This document shows, piece after piece, positions 51,574 through 60,447 of a stretch of 64,000 nucleotides of DNA; within the stretch, counting starts at the first letter, position 1; each line of letters opens with the position of its first letter. Location of the stretch: positions 1,234,501 to 1,298,500 of the forward strand of contig NC_014926.1 of NCBI RefSeq assembly GCF_000185805.1, written 5' to 3'. The stretch comes from Thermovibrio ammonificans HB-1. Its GTDB lineage: Bacteria > Aquificota > Aquificia > Desulfurobacteriales > Desulfurobacteriaceae. The notes beneath the pieces are model-generated. The model had not been told where the DNA came from and searched no databases. It saw only the letters and a program-made list of their open reading frames with translations. The translations under genes and the position numbers were made by a program.

Positions 51574-52632
51574 TCAATCTCCGGTTAAAACAAAATCGTC
51601 CCTGTGGATACAAACCTTTGAGTCGTAAAGGCTCTCACTGCTGCACTTAACTATTCCCTTACCTATAACCGAGCCGTCGAGGGTGCACACTTCAACGGCA
51701 TCCCCCTTCTCAAACTGCCCCTCGAAACGCTTCACCCCCTTGGAGAGGAGGCTCATACCTTGCTCAACAACCGCCCTCTTCGCACCCTCATCAACGTAAA
51801 GGCGCCCCTTTGGCTTCATAAGGTAGAGAATCCGGTAAGTTTTCGCCCTGAGCTTCTTAGAGGGCAGAAAGAGCGTCCCGACCCGCTCTCCCGAAACTAT
51901 TCTGAGGAGGACGTCGGGCTCCTTACCCCCCGCAACGATAACCGGAATCCCCTTCTTCGCCGCCTTAGAGGCTGCCTCTACCTTTGTTCCCATACCTCCC
52001 GTGCCGAAGGAGGTCTTACAGGAGAAATCGCAACTGCTGAAGAGCTCCTCGGGCCTTTCTACAACCGGAACGAGCTTCGCATCCGGGTTCGAGCGGGGGT
52101 CCTTATCGTAAATACCGTTACTCACGGTAAGCATAACCAGAAGGTCGGCATCTGTAAGAACGGCAACGTGGGCCGACAGGTTGTCGTTATCCCCTATCTT
52201 TATCTCCTCAACCGAAACGGTGTCGTTCTCGTTTACAACGGGAACAACGCCGAACTTTAAAAGGGCTTCAAAGGTATTCTTGGCGTTGAGGAAACGCTCC
52301 TTAGAGCGCAGGTCCTCGGCGGTAAGGAGAACCTGAGCAACCTCAAGGCCGAATCGGTTAAAGGCCCTCCTGTACTCGGCCATTAAGTAGGGCTGACCCA
52401 CGGCAGAGAGGGCCTGCTTCTCGGCAAGGGAGAAGGGCTTCCTGTTAAGGCCGAGGGCCTTAATACCGGCAAGCACGGCTCCGGAGCTGACGAGTATAAC
52501 CTCCCGCCCGGCCTCCCTCAGTTTGGCAACCTGGCGGGAGAGCTCGTCTATAAACTCAAGGTTGAGCCCCTCCGCTCCAGAAAGGAGCTGGGAGCCAACC
52601 TTAACCACTATCCTCTTTGCCCTCTTCAGCAT
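51574..52632 (-). CDS. proB: glutamate 5-kinase with PUA domain
   Basis: First step of proline synthesis. 352 residues. N-terminal amino acid kinase domain: [13 protein letters not shown] (~5-17), [15 protein letters not shown] (~47-61), [28 protein letters not shown] (~130-157), and [20 protein letters not shown] (~208-227). The C-terminal ~75 residues ([25 protein letters not shown]) form a PUA domain. ATG 52632. Its start overlaps the obg 3' end by 32 bases. Confidence 0.96.
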   Translation of the reverse strand: MLKRAKRIVVKVGSQLLSGAEGLNLEFIDELSRQVAKLREAGREVILVSSGAVLAGIKALGLNRKPFSLAEKQALSAVGQPYLMAEYRRAFNRFGLEVAQVLLTAEDLRSKERFLNAKNTFEALLKFGVVPVVNENDTVSVEEIKIGDNDNLSAHVAVLTDADLLVMLTVSNGIYDKDPRSNPDAKLVPVVERPEELFSSCDFSCKTSFGTGGMGTKVEAASKAAKKGIPVIVAGGKEPDVLLRIVSGERVGTLFLPSKKLRAKTYRILYLMKPKGRLYVDEGAKRAVVEQGMSLLSKGVKRFEGQFEKGDAVEVCTLDGSVIGKGIVKCSSESLYDSKVCIHRDDFVLTGD

Positions 52633-53638
52633 CGCTCCTTTCCAGCTCCTTCAGCTTCTCCGACACAAATCCCATGAGCCTGTCCATACCTTCGCCGGTA
52701 ACGGCGGAAACGGCAAAGAAAGGATACCCTTTTTCGGCGAAAAACCGCCGGAGCCTATCCAGAACGCTCCTGTCGTGCAGAGCGTCAAGCTTCGTCCCTA
52801 CAACTATCTGAGGTTTCCGGGCTAGCTCCGGAGAGTAAAGGCTCAGCTCCCTGTTTATCGCCTCAAAGGCCTCCTCGGGAGTCCGGGTTGGGTCTGTAAG
52901 GTCTATCAGGTGCAGCAGAAGCTTAGTCCTCTCAACGTGCCTGAGAAACTCGTGTCCCAGGCCCTTCCCCTGGTGAGCTCCTTCTATTAGGCCGGGAATA
53001 TCGGCAACAACGAAGGAGTGGTCGCCCACCTTTGCAACGCCCAGAATCGGCCTGAGGGTGGTAAAGGGGTAGTCGGCAATCTCGGGCCTTGCGGCAGAAA
53101 CCCTCGAGAGGAAGGTGGACTTACCGGCATTGGGAAAACCCACAAGACCCACATCTGCAAGGAGCTTCAGCTCCAGCTCAATCCACCGCTCCTCCCCGGG
53201 CTCTCCCGGCTCGGCAAAGTCGGGGGCCCTCCTTGTAGGGGTGGCGAACTCGGCGTTACCCCTACCGCCGCGGCCTCCCCTTGCAACTACGAGCCTCTGG
53301 CCGTGCTCGGTCAAATCACCGAGCACCTCTCCGGTCTCGGCATCCCTAACAACGGTGCCAACGGGAACCTTGATAATCAGGTCCTCTCCGCTCTTACCGC
53401 TCCGCTTATTACCCTCTCCGTGGCGTCCCCTCTCGGCTCTGTAGTGGCGCTTGTACTTAAAGTCCAGCAGGGTGTGAACGTTCCTGTCGGCAACCAGAAC
53501 AACGTCGCCCCCCTTACCGCCGCTTCCACCCGAAGGGCCGCCTTTGGGGACGAACTTCTCCCTCCTAAAGGCAACACACCCGTTGCCACCGTGACCGCCT
53601 TGGACAAAAATTTTAGCTCTATCTATGAACTGGGCCAT
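52601..53638 (-). CDS. obg: Obg GTPase (ribosome-associated)
   Basis: 345 residues. Begins [29 protein letters not shown], the Obg glycine-rich N-terminal fold (~1-158). G domain with [11 protein letters not shown] (~166-176), [16 protein letters not shown] (~215-230), and [10 protein letters not shown] (~285-294). The frame is open to 53797, but that stretch is antisense to the lipoprotein gene; ATG 53638 is preceded by AAGGAGGAAATT. It overlaps proB by 32 bases and its promoter lies at 53667-53695. Confidence 0.96.
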   Translation of the reverse strand: MAQFIDRAKIFVQGGHGGNGCVAFRREKFVPKGGPSGGSGGKGGDVVLVADRNVHTLLDFKYKRHYRAERGRHGEGNKRSGKSGEDLIIKVPVGTVVRDAETGEVLGDLTEHGQRLVVARGGRGGRGNAEFATPTRRAPDFAEPGEPGEERWIELELKLLADVGLVGFPNAGKSTFLSRVSAARPEIADYPFTTLRPILGVAKVGDHSFVVADIPGLIEGAHQGKGLGHEFLRHVERTKLLLHLIDLTDPTRTPEEAFEAINRELSLYSPELARKPQIVVGTKLDALHDRSVLDRLRRFFAEKGYPFFAVSAVTGEGMDRLMGFVSEKLKELERSDAEEGKEDSG

Positions 53639-53666
53639 AATTTCCTCCTTATAAGGTTGCAGAAGT

Positions 53667-53695
53667 AATGTAGATTTCCAAAAGGAAAATTTCAA
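53667..53695 (-). promoter_or_regulatory. promoter of obg-proB operon
   Basis: On the minus strand: TTGAAA (53695-53690), 17-base spacer, TACATT (53672-53667). The obg ATG follows about 29 bases later. The -10 matches 4 of 6. No equally good plus-strand promoter was found for the divergent lipoprotein gene. Confidence 0.55.
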
Positions 53696-53708
53696 TCTGG
53701 AGGGGAAA

Positions 53709-54209
53709 ATGAAGAAACTGCTTACCTTCCTGCTGGTTCTACTGCTGCCGCTGCTGAGCCTTACGGGTTGCCTGCAAGAGAAACCCCAGGAGCCCAAAGT
53801 AAACCACGCGGCCCTTAAAGAGCTCGGGTACAGGGGGCTTGCCTTCTACGAACGCCACGGAGGTCACACGATACGCAAACACGTGGGCAAAACCGGAAGC
53901 TGGCTCAAAGAGCGGCTCAAGAGGGAAGAGAGGCTGAAGTCCGCAAGCACCTTCTACGACCTTAAAACCGCCGAAAGAGTGGTAGAGGCCGCAATAAGCC
54001 AGAACAGGGAGAAGATACTGAGGTGGCTGAAGAACCCCAACGCCCCCAACAAGCTGGTAATAACCTACAGGGGAAGCAAACCCATAGGCTTCAAAGTGAC
54101 CAGGGTTCAAAAGGGGGTATTCGAAGAGTCCACCTGCACAGACGCCAGGGTAATCTTGAAAAAAGACGGAAGGTTTGGTTACATAGTTCTTACCGCATAC
54201 CCAATTTAA
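53709..54209 (+). CDS. lipoprotein with bacterial RNase A (CdiA-CT type) toxin domain
   Basis: 166 residues. Signal [21 protein letters not shown] with lipobox LTGC (Cys 21), then a short linker and a domain (~48-166) that follows the bacterial RNase A toxin pattern: [12 protein letters not shown] (~51-62), [19 protein letters not shown] (~79-97), [42 protein letters not shown]. Recalled active-site residues of the CdiA toxin of Yersinia kristensenii (His175, Arg186, Thr276, Tyr278) align with His58, Arg69, Thr162 and Tyr164 by spacing. The protein is strongly basic. GGAGGGGAAA precedes the ATG. The next gene, 12 bases on, is a likely immunity gene. There is no CdiA, CdiB, VgrG or PAAR-like gene around it, so delivery is unknown. 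Confidence 0.78.
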   Translation: MKKLLTFLLVLLLPLLSLTGCLQEKPQEPKVNHAALKELGYRGLAFYERHGGHTIRKHVGKTGSWLKERLKREERLKSASTFYDLKTAERVVEAAISQNREKILRWLKNPNAPNKLVITYRGSKPIGFKVTRVQKGVFEESTCTDARVILKKDGRFGYIVLTAYPI

Positions 54210-54221
54210 CCGGAGGAGGTT

Positions 54222-54536
54222 GTGGACTACGAGAAGGAGAAACTGTTCGAAGAGAAGTTTCCCTTCTTCTTCTCGCTCCTTGGAGCCTTCGCCTACGGCG
54301 TAGAGGAGGGTAAGTCCGACTGGGACATAGTAAGGGAGGAAGTTACAGACTGCGAAAGCGCCCGGAAGCTCCTTGCCGAAATAGAGGAGTTCCTCTCCAA
54401 CAACCCCGCCCAGTTTGAGCACACCATAAGCGACGTTGCCAACTACTACTTCGACGACACAAACGCTTTCCTGCGCTGGATAGAGCAGATTAAACGCTAC
54501 GTAGAAACGGTAAAGAGGCAGCTCTGTGGAGGCTAA
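54222..54536 (+). CDS. probable immunity protein for the RNase A-like toxin
   Basis: 104 residues, acidic, no signal peptide. GTG start with GGAGG five bases upstream. All-helical pattern (KLFEEKFPFFFSLLGAF, SARKLLAEIEEFLSN, FLRWIEQIKRYVETV) reminiscent of short CdiI immunity proteins, such as those with D/E-rich faces that cap RNase A-type toxins. The call rests on position, size and charge: next to a basic toxin, small and acidic, and the same strand. The homology itself is weak by eye. It overlaps the methyltransferase gene by 11 bases. Mature toxin would be outside the cytoplasm, so self-protection by a cytosolic protein implies exposure before or after export. Confidence 0.5.
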   Translation: MDYEKEKLFEEKFPFFFSLLGAFAYGVEEGKSDWDIVREEVTDCESARKLLAEIEEFLSNNPAQFEHTISDVANYYFDDTNAFLRWIEQIKRYVETVKRQLCGG

Positions 54537-55275
54537 GTACGACCTATCGACCTTCCTCGATAACAGGTGTCGGTTCTACCAGAGAACCGACGGCTTTCGG
54601 TTCGGAACCGACACCTTCCTCCTTACAGACTTCGTAAAACTCAAAGGCAAAGAGCGCTTAGCAGATTTGGGAACCGGCTGCGGCGTTATCCCGATACTGC
54701 TGCTGCTTAAACACCCAAAAGTTGAGGCGGTAGGTATAGACGTTCTCGAAGAGAACGTTAAACTCGCCCTGAAAAACGCAGAGCTGAACAAAGTAGCAGA
54801 AAGGTTCCAAGCGGTAACCCTAAACGTTACTCAGGTAAAAGAGCACTTCAGGCCCTCCTCCTTCGACGTTGTGGTCTCCAACCCTCCCTTTATCGAAGTG
54901 GGACGGGGCTCAACCTCAACGAGGAGTATGCACCGGGCGGTTGCACGCCAGGAGCTCAAGGCAAAACTGGAGGACTTCATAAAGGCGGCAAGCTACCTGC
55001 TCAAAGACAGGGGGCGTTTCTTCCTCCTCCTGCCTACGGTAAGGTTCACAGACGCGGTGGAACTCCTCAGGGCCAACAAGCTCGAGCCAAAAAGGCTCAG
55101 GTTCATCTACCCGGAGCCCTCGGCCCAGGCAAACCTATTCCTGTTGGAGTCGGTTAAGGGGGGCGGAAAGGGCGTGGTTGTTGAGCCGCCGCTCGTTGTT
55201 TACAAGGACGCAAAAGTCAGGGAGTACACAGAGGAAGTTGCCGCCAAGTACAGGGATTTTTTAAAATCAGGTTAA
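54526..55275 (+). CDS. tRNA1(Val) (adenine37-N6)-methyltransferase-like
   Basis: 249 residues. SAM-binding Rossmann fold: LADLGTGCGVIPILLLL (~45-61), IDVLEENVKLALKNAE (~72-87), and the catalytic SNPPFIEVG (~120-128), as in HemK/TrmN6/PrmC N-methylases acting on amine nitrogen. The N-terminal RTDGFRFGTDTFLL (~22-35) is typical of TrmN6. GTG start inside the end of the immunity-like gene. Confidence 0.85.
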   Translation: MEAKYDLSTFLDNRCRFYQRTDGFRFGTDTFLLTDFVKLKGKERLADLGTGCGVIPILLLLKHPKVEAVGIDVLEENVKLALKNAELNKVAERFQAVTLNVTQVKEHFRPSSFDVVVSNPPFIEVGRGSTSTRSMHRAVARQELKAKLEDFIKAASYLLKDRGRFFLLLPTVRFTDAVELLRANKLEPKRLRFIYPEPSAQANLFLLESVKGGGKGVVVEPPLVVYKDAKVREYTEEVAAKYRDFLKSG

Positions 55276-55312
55276 TGAACCGCAGTTCAACCGAACCTCT
55301 TTAGGGGTAGGA

Positions 55313-55648
55313 ATGAGCCTGGAAACCAAGGAGCAGTCCAAAACCAAAGTGGTTCTGGTTTCCTTGGTAAACGGCGACAAGGTTGTCGGGGTCAACGAAG
55401 GGGACACGGCAACCTACGGGAAGTACGGAAACATCAAGGTTTTAAAGTACGCCTTCCTCATAACCCTCGACCCTATAAGGACAATCGCATACCTGGACTC
55501 AATCGAGGTCTACTACGACAACATCGTGTTCCTCTCGATGCTCGAGGAGGGCAACCCGATTTACCAGGAGTACAAAGAGGCCATAAAGAGGCTGTCGTTT
55601 AAGAACCTCTCCGAAAGGATAATCAGCTCTTTCGCCCGCTACGAGTGA
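55313..55648 (+). CDS. unknown small protein, conserved hypothetical
   Basis: 111 residues. A beta-rich first half (KVVLVSLVNGDKVVGVNEGDTATYGKYGNI) followed by two or three helices. Reads like a small SH3/Sm-like fold (VNGxxVxGxxxxD), but no family is named with confidence. TTTAGGGGTAGGA precedes the ATG. Its end overlaps the convergent sixA-like gene by 26 bases. Confidence 0.6.
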   Translation: MSLETKEQSKTKVVLVSLVNGDKVVGVNEGDTATYGKYGNIKVLKYAFLITLDPIRTIAYLDSIEVYYDNIVFLSMLEEGNPIYQEYKEAIKRLSFKNLSERIISSFARYE

Positions 55649-56108
55649 TGGACTTAGGGTTAAACAGGGCGTAGAGCTTCCACTCCCCGCCCTTTTTCCT
55701 CAGCTCTGCAACGGCCCCCTTTTTAAAGGCCACCTTGGCGGGGCTGAGGCAGGTAAGGTAGTTTAAAAAGAGCGAAAGGTCCGGCTCGTGGCCAACAAGG
55801 GCCAAATTGCCCCGGTAGGCCTTAACCACCTCCATGTACTCCTCCGGCTCGGCATCGGGAGCGAGCCTGCCGTCTACCTTTAGGGGGGCGTTAAGGAGCT
55901 CTGCGAGTATGCGGGCGGTCTCAAGGGCCCTGTCGCAAGGGGAAGAGACCACCTTTAGGGAGCTCGGGAAAACGGGCAGAAGCCAGTTAAGGAAGCTCTT
56001 AAACTCCTCAACTCCTTCCGGTGTAAGGGGCCTCGAGCAGTCGTCTCTATCCCATTCCCGCCTGTCTACGGCCTTTGCGTGCCTTACAAGGAATACTCTC
56101 TTACCCAT
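55623..56108 (-). CDS. sixA: SixA-type phosphohistidine phosphatase
   Basis: 161 residues. Histidine phosphatase fold: LVRHAKAVDR (~7-16; catalytic RH-x), SSPCDRALETARILAE (~54-69), and LVGHEPDLSLFLNYL (~105-119; second catalytic His). The size matches SixA, which dephosphorylates HPt domains and PtsO-type proteins. It overlaps ppk1 by 25 bases and is last in the polyphosphate operon. Confidence 0.9.
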   Translation of the reverse strand: MGKRVFLVRHAKAVDRREWDRDDCSRPLTPEGVEEFKSFLNWLLPVFPSSLKVVSSPCDRALETARILAELLNAPLKVDGRLAPDAEPEEYMEVVKAYRGNLALVGHEPDLSLFLNYLTCLSPAKVAFKKGAVAELRKKGGEWKLYALFNPKSITRSGRKS

Positions 56109-58096
56109 CGCTCAAAGTACTCCTGGGAGTTAAAGTCTCTCTTCTCGGGCCTTACGTAGGTGCCGTCGGGCTGGAGTATCCGGGCCTTTGCCGTGTCCCT
56201 GAGCTGAATCTTTAAAATCTCCTTAAGTTTCTCCTTCAGCTTCGGCTCTTCAACCGGAACCAGGGTCTCTACCCGCCTGTGGAAGTTCCTGGGCATCCAG
56301 TCGGCACTGCTTATAAAAACCCTATCGCCCTTACCGAAGTAGAAGATACGGGCGTGCTCAAGGTACTTACCCACAATGCTTACAACCCTGATGTTCTCGC
56401 TTATCCCCTTAAGCCCGGGCCTTAAACAGCAGATTCCCCTTACTATAAGGTCGATTTTAACCCCTGCACGGGAAGCTCTGTAAAGGGCCCGGATAACCTC
56501 CGGGTCAACCAGGGAGTTCATCTTGGCCACTATCCTGCCCTTGCCGCCCAGAGAAGCCTCCTCCTCTATGAGACTGAGGATTTTCTCCTTAAGGTCAACG
56601 GGGGAAATGTAGAGCCTGTTTAGCTTCGGAGGGTGGAAGTAACCCGTTATAACGTTAAACAGCCGGGATACGTCCTCTCCCAGCTCGTCGTCGCAGGTAA
56701 GGTAACTGACGTCGGAGTAAACCCTTGCGGTTTCAACGTTGTAGTTTCCGGTTCCGAAGTGGACGTAGCGCCTTATTCTCCCTTCCTCCTCCCTGACAAT
56801 CATCAGGAGCTTTGCGTGGGTTTTCAGACCGGGAACGCCGTAAACAACGTGAACGCCGTCTTCTTCGAGTTTCTTGGCCCACACTATGTTGCTCTCCTCA
56901 TCGAAGCGGGCCTTAAGTTCTACAACGGCAGTAACCTCTTTGCCGTTCTGAGCCGCCCGGCTGAGGGCCTCAACAACCGGAGAGTTCTTCCCCACCCTGT
57001 AGAGGGTCTGCTTTATGGCAAGAACTTTAGGGTCTTCTGCGGCCTCCTGAAGCAGTTCAACTACCGGGTCGAACGACTCATAAGGGTGAAAGAGCAGGGC
57101 ACTCTCCCTCCTGAGGGCGAGGAAAAGGTCCACTTCAAACTGGGGAGGGTAGTAGGGAACGTAAGGGGGGAACTTGAGGTCGGGCCTGTCTACCCCCTTG
57201 TATAGGCTCCAGAGGTCGGAGAGGTTAAGGGGGATTTTCATCTGGAAGATGTCTTGGTCGGTAAGTTCAAGCTCGTCCTTTAAGAGGGCCAGTATAAACT
57301 CCGAACCTCCGTTTATCTCTAAACGGACGGGCTTGCCGAACTTCCTCTTTCTCAGCCCCTTTTCTACCTCTTCAAGGAGGTCGTCGGCCTCGTCTTCCTG
57401 AATCACTATGTCGGCATCGCGGGTAACTCTAAATGTTGCAGTCTCAGTTATCTCCTGATTCGGAAACAGCTCTTCAACGTGGTTCAGAATGAGGTCTTCA
57501 AGGTAGAGGTAGTGGGACTCATCCAGCTTCACAAACCTGGGAAGCACCTTCGGAACGGGGATGAGGCCGAACTTAAGCTCGTGGGAGCGCATCTCAACGA
57601 TGATGTTGAAAGAGAGGGAGGGCAGGTGGGGGAAGGGGTGGGTAAGGTCTACGGCCAGAGGGGTTAAAACGGGGAAGACTATCTCTTTAAAGTACTTGTC
57701 GGCCTTCCTTTTGAGGCGGGCGGGAAGCTCGCCGTAGGAGTAGATGTAGAGCTTCTCCCCCCTGAGCTCCTTCAGAAGCTCCCTGTAGTCCCGTTCCGCA
57801 ACTTTCAGAAGCTCCCTGGTCTTCTTTGAAATCTTCCTCAGCTGCTCAACGGGGGTCAGGCCGTCGAAAGAGGGCCTGTTTACGCCGGCCTCTACCATCT
57901 TTTTCAGGCCGGCAACCCTTATCATGAAGAACTCATCGAGGTTGGTAAAGAAAATGGCAAGGAACTTCAGCCTCTCAAGGAGCGGGTTCGAAGGGTCTTC
58001 CGCCTCCTCGAGCACTCTCCTGTTAAACTCCAGCCAGGAGAGCTCCCTGTTTATGTAGAGCTTCGGGTCGTTCAGGTTGACCTTAGCACTCCCCAT
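56084..58096 (-). CDS. ppk1: polyphosphate kinase
   Basis: Reversibly polymerises phosphate from ATP into polyphosphate. 670 residues, usual size. N domain INRELSWLEFNRRVLEEA, head domain (~115-320), C1 domain with LTPVEQLR earlier, AIKQTLYRVG (~370), the catalytic His in LKTHAKLLMIVR (~432-443), YVHFGTGNYNVETARVYSDVSYL (~455-477), and C2 with HARIFYFGKGDRVFISSADWMPRN (~590-613). Overlaps the ppx start by 14 bases and sixA by 25 bases. Confidence 0.96.
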   Translation of the reverse strand: MGSAKVNLNDPKLYINRELSWLEFNRRVLEEAEDPSNPLLERLKFLAIFFTNLDEFFMIRVAGLKKMVEAGVNRPSFDGLTPVEQLRKISKKTRELLKVAERDYRELLKELRGEKLYIYSYGELPARLKRKADKYFKEIVFPVLTPLAVDLTHPFPHLPSLSFNIIVEMRSHELKFGLIPVPKVLPRFVKLDESHYLYLEDLILNHVEELFPNQEITETATFRVTRDADIVIQEDEADDLLEEVEKGLRKRKFGKPVRLEINGGSEFILALLKDELELTDQDIFQMKIPLNLSDLWSLYKGVDRPDLKFPPYVPYYPPQFEVDLFLALRRESALLFHPYESFDPVVELLQEAAEDPKVLAIKQTLYRVGKNSPVVEALSRAAQNGKEVTAVVELKARFDEESNIVWAKKLEEDGVHVVYGVPGLKTHAKLLMIVREEEGRIRRYVHFGTGNYNVETARVYSDVSYLTCDDELGEDVSRLFNVITGYFHPPKLNRLYISPVDLKEKILSLIEEEASLGGKGRIVAKMNSLVDPEVIRALYRASRAGVKIDLIVRGICCLRPGLKGISENIRVVSIVGKYLEHARIFYFGKGDRVFISSADWMPRNFHRRVETLVPVEEPKLKEKLKEILKIQLRDTAKARILQPDGTYVRPEKRDFNSQEYFERWVREYSL

Positions 58097-58958
58097 CTAA
58101 AACCACCCTCTTATAAACGAGACCCTCTCTTATGCCGTACTTGGAGATGAGAAGCTCCTTGCACTTAAATATATCCATCAGCTCAAGGGCCACTACGGCG
58201 GCAACGGCAACGGTCAGAGCCCTGCTGAGCTGAATATCGAACTCCCTGCTTATCTCTTCGGGAGTCATCTTGAGGAGCTTCTCAACAATATCCTTAAGCT
58301 GCTTCCGCTTTATCCGCCTCTTGCCGGCCACCTTCTTAAGGGCCCTTACGCTTCCCCCTACGGCAACCAGAACGTCGCTCTCGCTCATCTCAAAATCGTA
58401 GGGGTTAACGTGGTGGCGAACCGTCCACCTGACCTTGCGCAGGTCGGTAACAACGCCGTTCTTTACGCTTCCCTTAAAGGCAAGAGTTCCCAAAGGGTAG
58501 CTCTTACAGAAACGGGGCTCTCCCTCCCTTATCTCGCAAACCTCCAAGCTGCCGCCGCCTATGTCAAAGAGCAGACACTCCGAGAGCTTCACATCAAGAA
58601 GCGCCCCCAGGGCCGAGTAGTAGGCCTCTTCTTCCCCCGAGAGAACCGTAACCTCAAAGAGGCGGCTTATCCGTCTGACAACCTCATCACGGTTCTCAAT
58701 AACCCTTAAAACGTAAGTGGCAACGGCAAAAGTGCAGTCGGGACGGAGCTCCTGAAGCCTCTCCTTAAAAGCCTCAAGGGCAAAGATGAGCCTCTGAATC
58801 CCCTCTTCCGTTAAACGGCCATCCTCAACAAAGTTGAGGAGCCTCAGGTAGAAGGACTCCGAGAAGAGCTTCTTTATCTTCTTCCCCTCTACCCTGTAAA
58901 CGAAGAGCTTAACGGTGTTCGAACCGATATCTACAACCGCGACCTTTTTACCGGCCAA
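58083..58958 (-). CDS. ppx: exopolyphosphatase/guanosine pentaphosphate phosphatase (short form)
   Basis: 291 residues. Actin-like fold: VDIGSNTVKLFVY (~8-20), VLSGEEEAYYSALGAL (~107-122), LLFDIGGGSLEVCE (~130-143). The short single-domain form is that of Aquifex Ppx/GppA rather than the ~500-residue E. coli Ppx. First gene of the ppx-ppk1-sixA unit. On the minus strand, TAGAAT lies upstream (58985-58990), a possible -10. Confidence 0.92.
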   Translation of the reverse strand: MAGKKVAVVDIGSNTVKLFVYRVEGKKIKKLFSESFYLRLLNFVEDGRLTEEGIQRLIFALEAFKERLQELRPDCTFAVATYVLRVIENRDEVVRRISRLFEVTVLSGEEEAYYSALGALLDVKLSECLLFDIGGGSLEVCEIREGEPRFCKSYPLGTLAFKGSVKNGVVTDLRKVRWTVRHHVNPYDFEMSESDVLVAVGGSVRALKKVAGKRRIKRKQLKDIVEKLLKMTPEEISREFDIQLSRALTVAVAAVVALELMDIFKCKELLISKYGIREGLVYKRVVLDGEC

Positions 58959-59008
58959 GGGACCCTCCGGGATAGGGAATAGGGAATTCTACCCCAGAGG
59001 GCCGTCCG

Positions 59009-60340
59009 TTAAGAGCGTAGGAAGGCTAAAGCTGCCTCCTGCAAGGGCTGAAGCAGGGGCGGAGGAGTAACCGGCGGGAAGGCAACGCTCACCTTAGAGA
59101 GGAGTTCGTAGGCGGTAATCCCCCTCTCTACGAGTCCGGCAACAAGGTCAACAAGGGGGGCAACGTAGCGGCTCGAGGCCTCCACTTCGGCTCCCACCAG
59201 CCTGCCGCTTCCCTTTAAAAAGTAGAGGTCGAGCTTCAAAGGCTTTGCCCCTATGGCCTTCGGGTAGGCGTCGGCGGAGGTTACTCCGCACTTCTTAAAG
59301 TCAAAGCCCTTCCCGGAAAGGAGCTCCTGAGTGTAGCCTGCAAAGCCGAAGAACCTGCCGCCGACCTCTGTAACCCCTGCAGGAACAATACCCCTGTCTT
59401 CAACAACGGGGCCCGCAGTGTTGGCACCCGCTATCCTTCCGTCTCGAGCAGAAACGGAGGCCACCATACCGGGCCAGGGGGCGCCGTCTACGGCACTGTA
59501 GTGGAGGGCAACGTTACCGGCGGCAAGGATATTGTCAACCGAGCTCCTCAGGAACCTATCTACAACAACAAAACCCCTATCGACCTTCAAAGAGGCGTCA
59601 ACGGCGAGCTTAGAGTTGGGCAGGAAGCCGATGAAAATAAGGACAAGGTCGGCCTCTATACGCTCGCCCCCCTCAAGGAGGACCGCCTCTACCCTGCCGC
59701 TCCCTTCAAGGGTTGTAACTTTCGCACCTTTTAAAACCCTAACGCCGGCAGACTCAAGGAGCGAGGTCATTTCCGACTCAAAATCCCCGGAGAAAACGCC
59801 CGATCCTATCCTGTGGGACGCCTCTATTACGGTTATCTCTTTCTTCAGGAACCTGGAGATGAGGTCTGCGAAACCTATGCTGATAAAACCGCCGCCCACT
59901 ATGGCTATACGCTTTGCCGAGGCTACCTCTTTAACGAGGTTGATTACCGCCTCGGTAGAGTTGTCTATGTAGTAAACCCCCTCAAGGTCGGTCCCTTCAA
60001 CGGGCAGACGCCTGGGAAGCCACCCCGTCGCAAGAACGAGCCTGTCGTAGGAGTAGAGCTTCCCCGACTCTGTGAAAATCCGAGACTCCTGAGGGTTAAC
60101 CGAAACTACCCGCTCAAACAGTAAAGTTGCACCCAGCTCGGCAAGCTTTTTAACCGGGTAGCGGTTATCTTCAGGCTTCAGCAGGCCGGCAACAACGTAG
60201 GGAATGGAACAGGGAATCTGAAGGTCTTCCCTGTCGTTTAAAACCAGAACCCTCTTTTCGGGGTAGAGACTCCTTACCGCCTTAACGGCGTTGAACCCGG
60301 CAGGGCCGCCCCCTACAACGATAACGTCGAAGTGCTCCAT
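59009..60340 (-). CDS. FAD-dependent NAD(P)-disulfide oxidoreductase (CoA-disulfide reductase/NADH oxidase-like)
   Basis: 443 residues. GGGPAGFNAVKAV (FAD, ~10-22), LQIPCSIPYVV with Cys44 in the single-Cys position of CoA-disulfide reductases and NADH oxidases, VLATGWLPRRLP (~107-118), VGGGFISIGFADLISR (NAD site, ~148-163), and FIGFLPNSKLA plus AAGNVALHYS (second FAD region). Length and motifs fit the CoADR/Nox family. ATG 60340 has GGAGGGAGCG upstream; an in-frame TTG at 60352 is less likely. Substrate (CoA disulfide, polysulfide or O2) is not decided. Confidence 0.9.
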   Translation of the reverse strand: MEHFDVIVVGGGPAGFNAVKAVRSLYPEKRVLVLNDREDLQIPCSIPYVVAGLLKPEDNRYPVKKLAELGATLLFERVVSVNPQESRIFTESGKLYSYDRLVLATGWLPRRLPVEGTDLEGVYYIDNSTEAVINLVKEVASAKRIAIVGGGFISIGFADLISRFLKKEITVIEASHRIGSGVFSGDFESEMTSLLESAGVRVLKGAKVTTLEGSGRVEAVLLEGGERIEADLVLIFIGFLPNSKLAVDASLKVDRGFVVVDRFLRSSVDNILAAGNVALHYSAVDGAPWPGMVASVSARDGRIAGANTAGPVVEDRGIVPAGVTEVGGRFFGFAGYTQELLSGKGFDFKKCGVTSADAYPKAIGAKPLKLDLYFLKGSGRLVGAEVEASSRYVAPLVDLVAGLVERGITAYELLSKVSVAFPPVTPPPLLQPLQEAALAFLRS

Positions 60341-60380
60341 CGCTCCCTCCAATAAAGACTATTCAAATTAAGTATACATC

Positions 60381-60410
60381 TTGGAGAATAAACCACTGTT
60401 GTGATATAAT
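60381..60410 (+). promoter_or_regulatory. strong promoter of the YfdX gene with a possible operator
   Basis: TTGGAG (60381-60386), 18-base spacer, TATAAT (60405-60410), with TG two bases before the -10 (extended -10). Immediately downstream lies TTATTTAATGTTTAATAA (60410-60427), an imperfect palindrome (7 of 9 positions) that could be an operator. Its position on the initially transcribed region would favour repression. Confidence 0.7.
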
Positions 60411-60447
60411 TATTTAATGTTTAATAACAAATAGAAGGAGGCGGAAG

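Noticed and set aside
53639-53797. Longer obg with a 53-residue N-terminal extension
   Set aside because: The extension is antisense to the signal peptide of the lipoprotein gene; MAQFIDRAK with AAGGAGG upstream is the normal Obg start.
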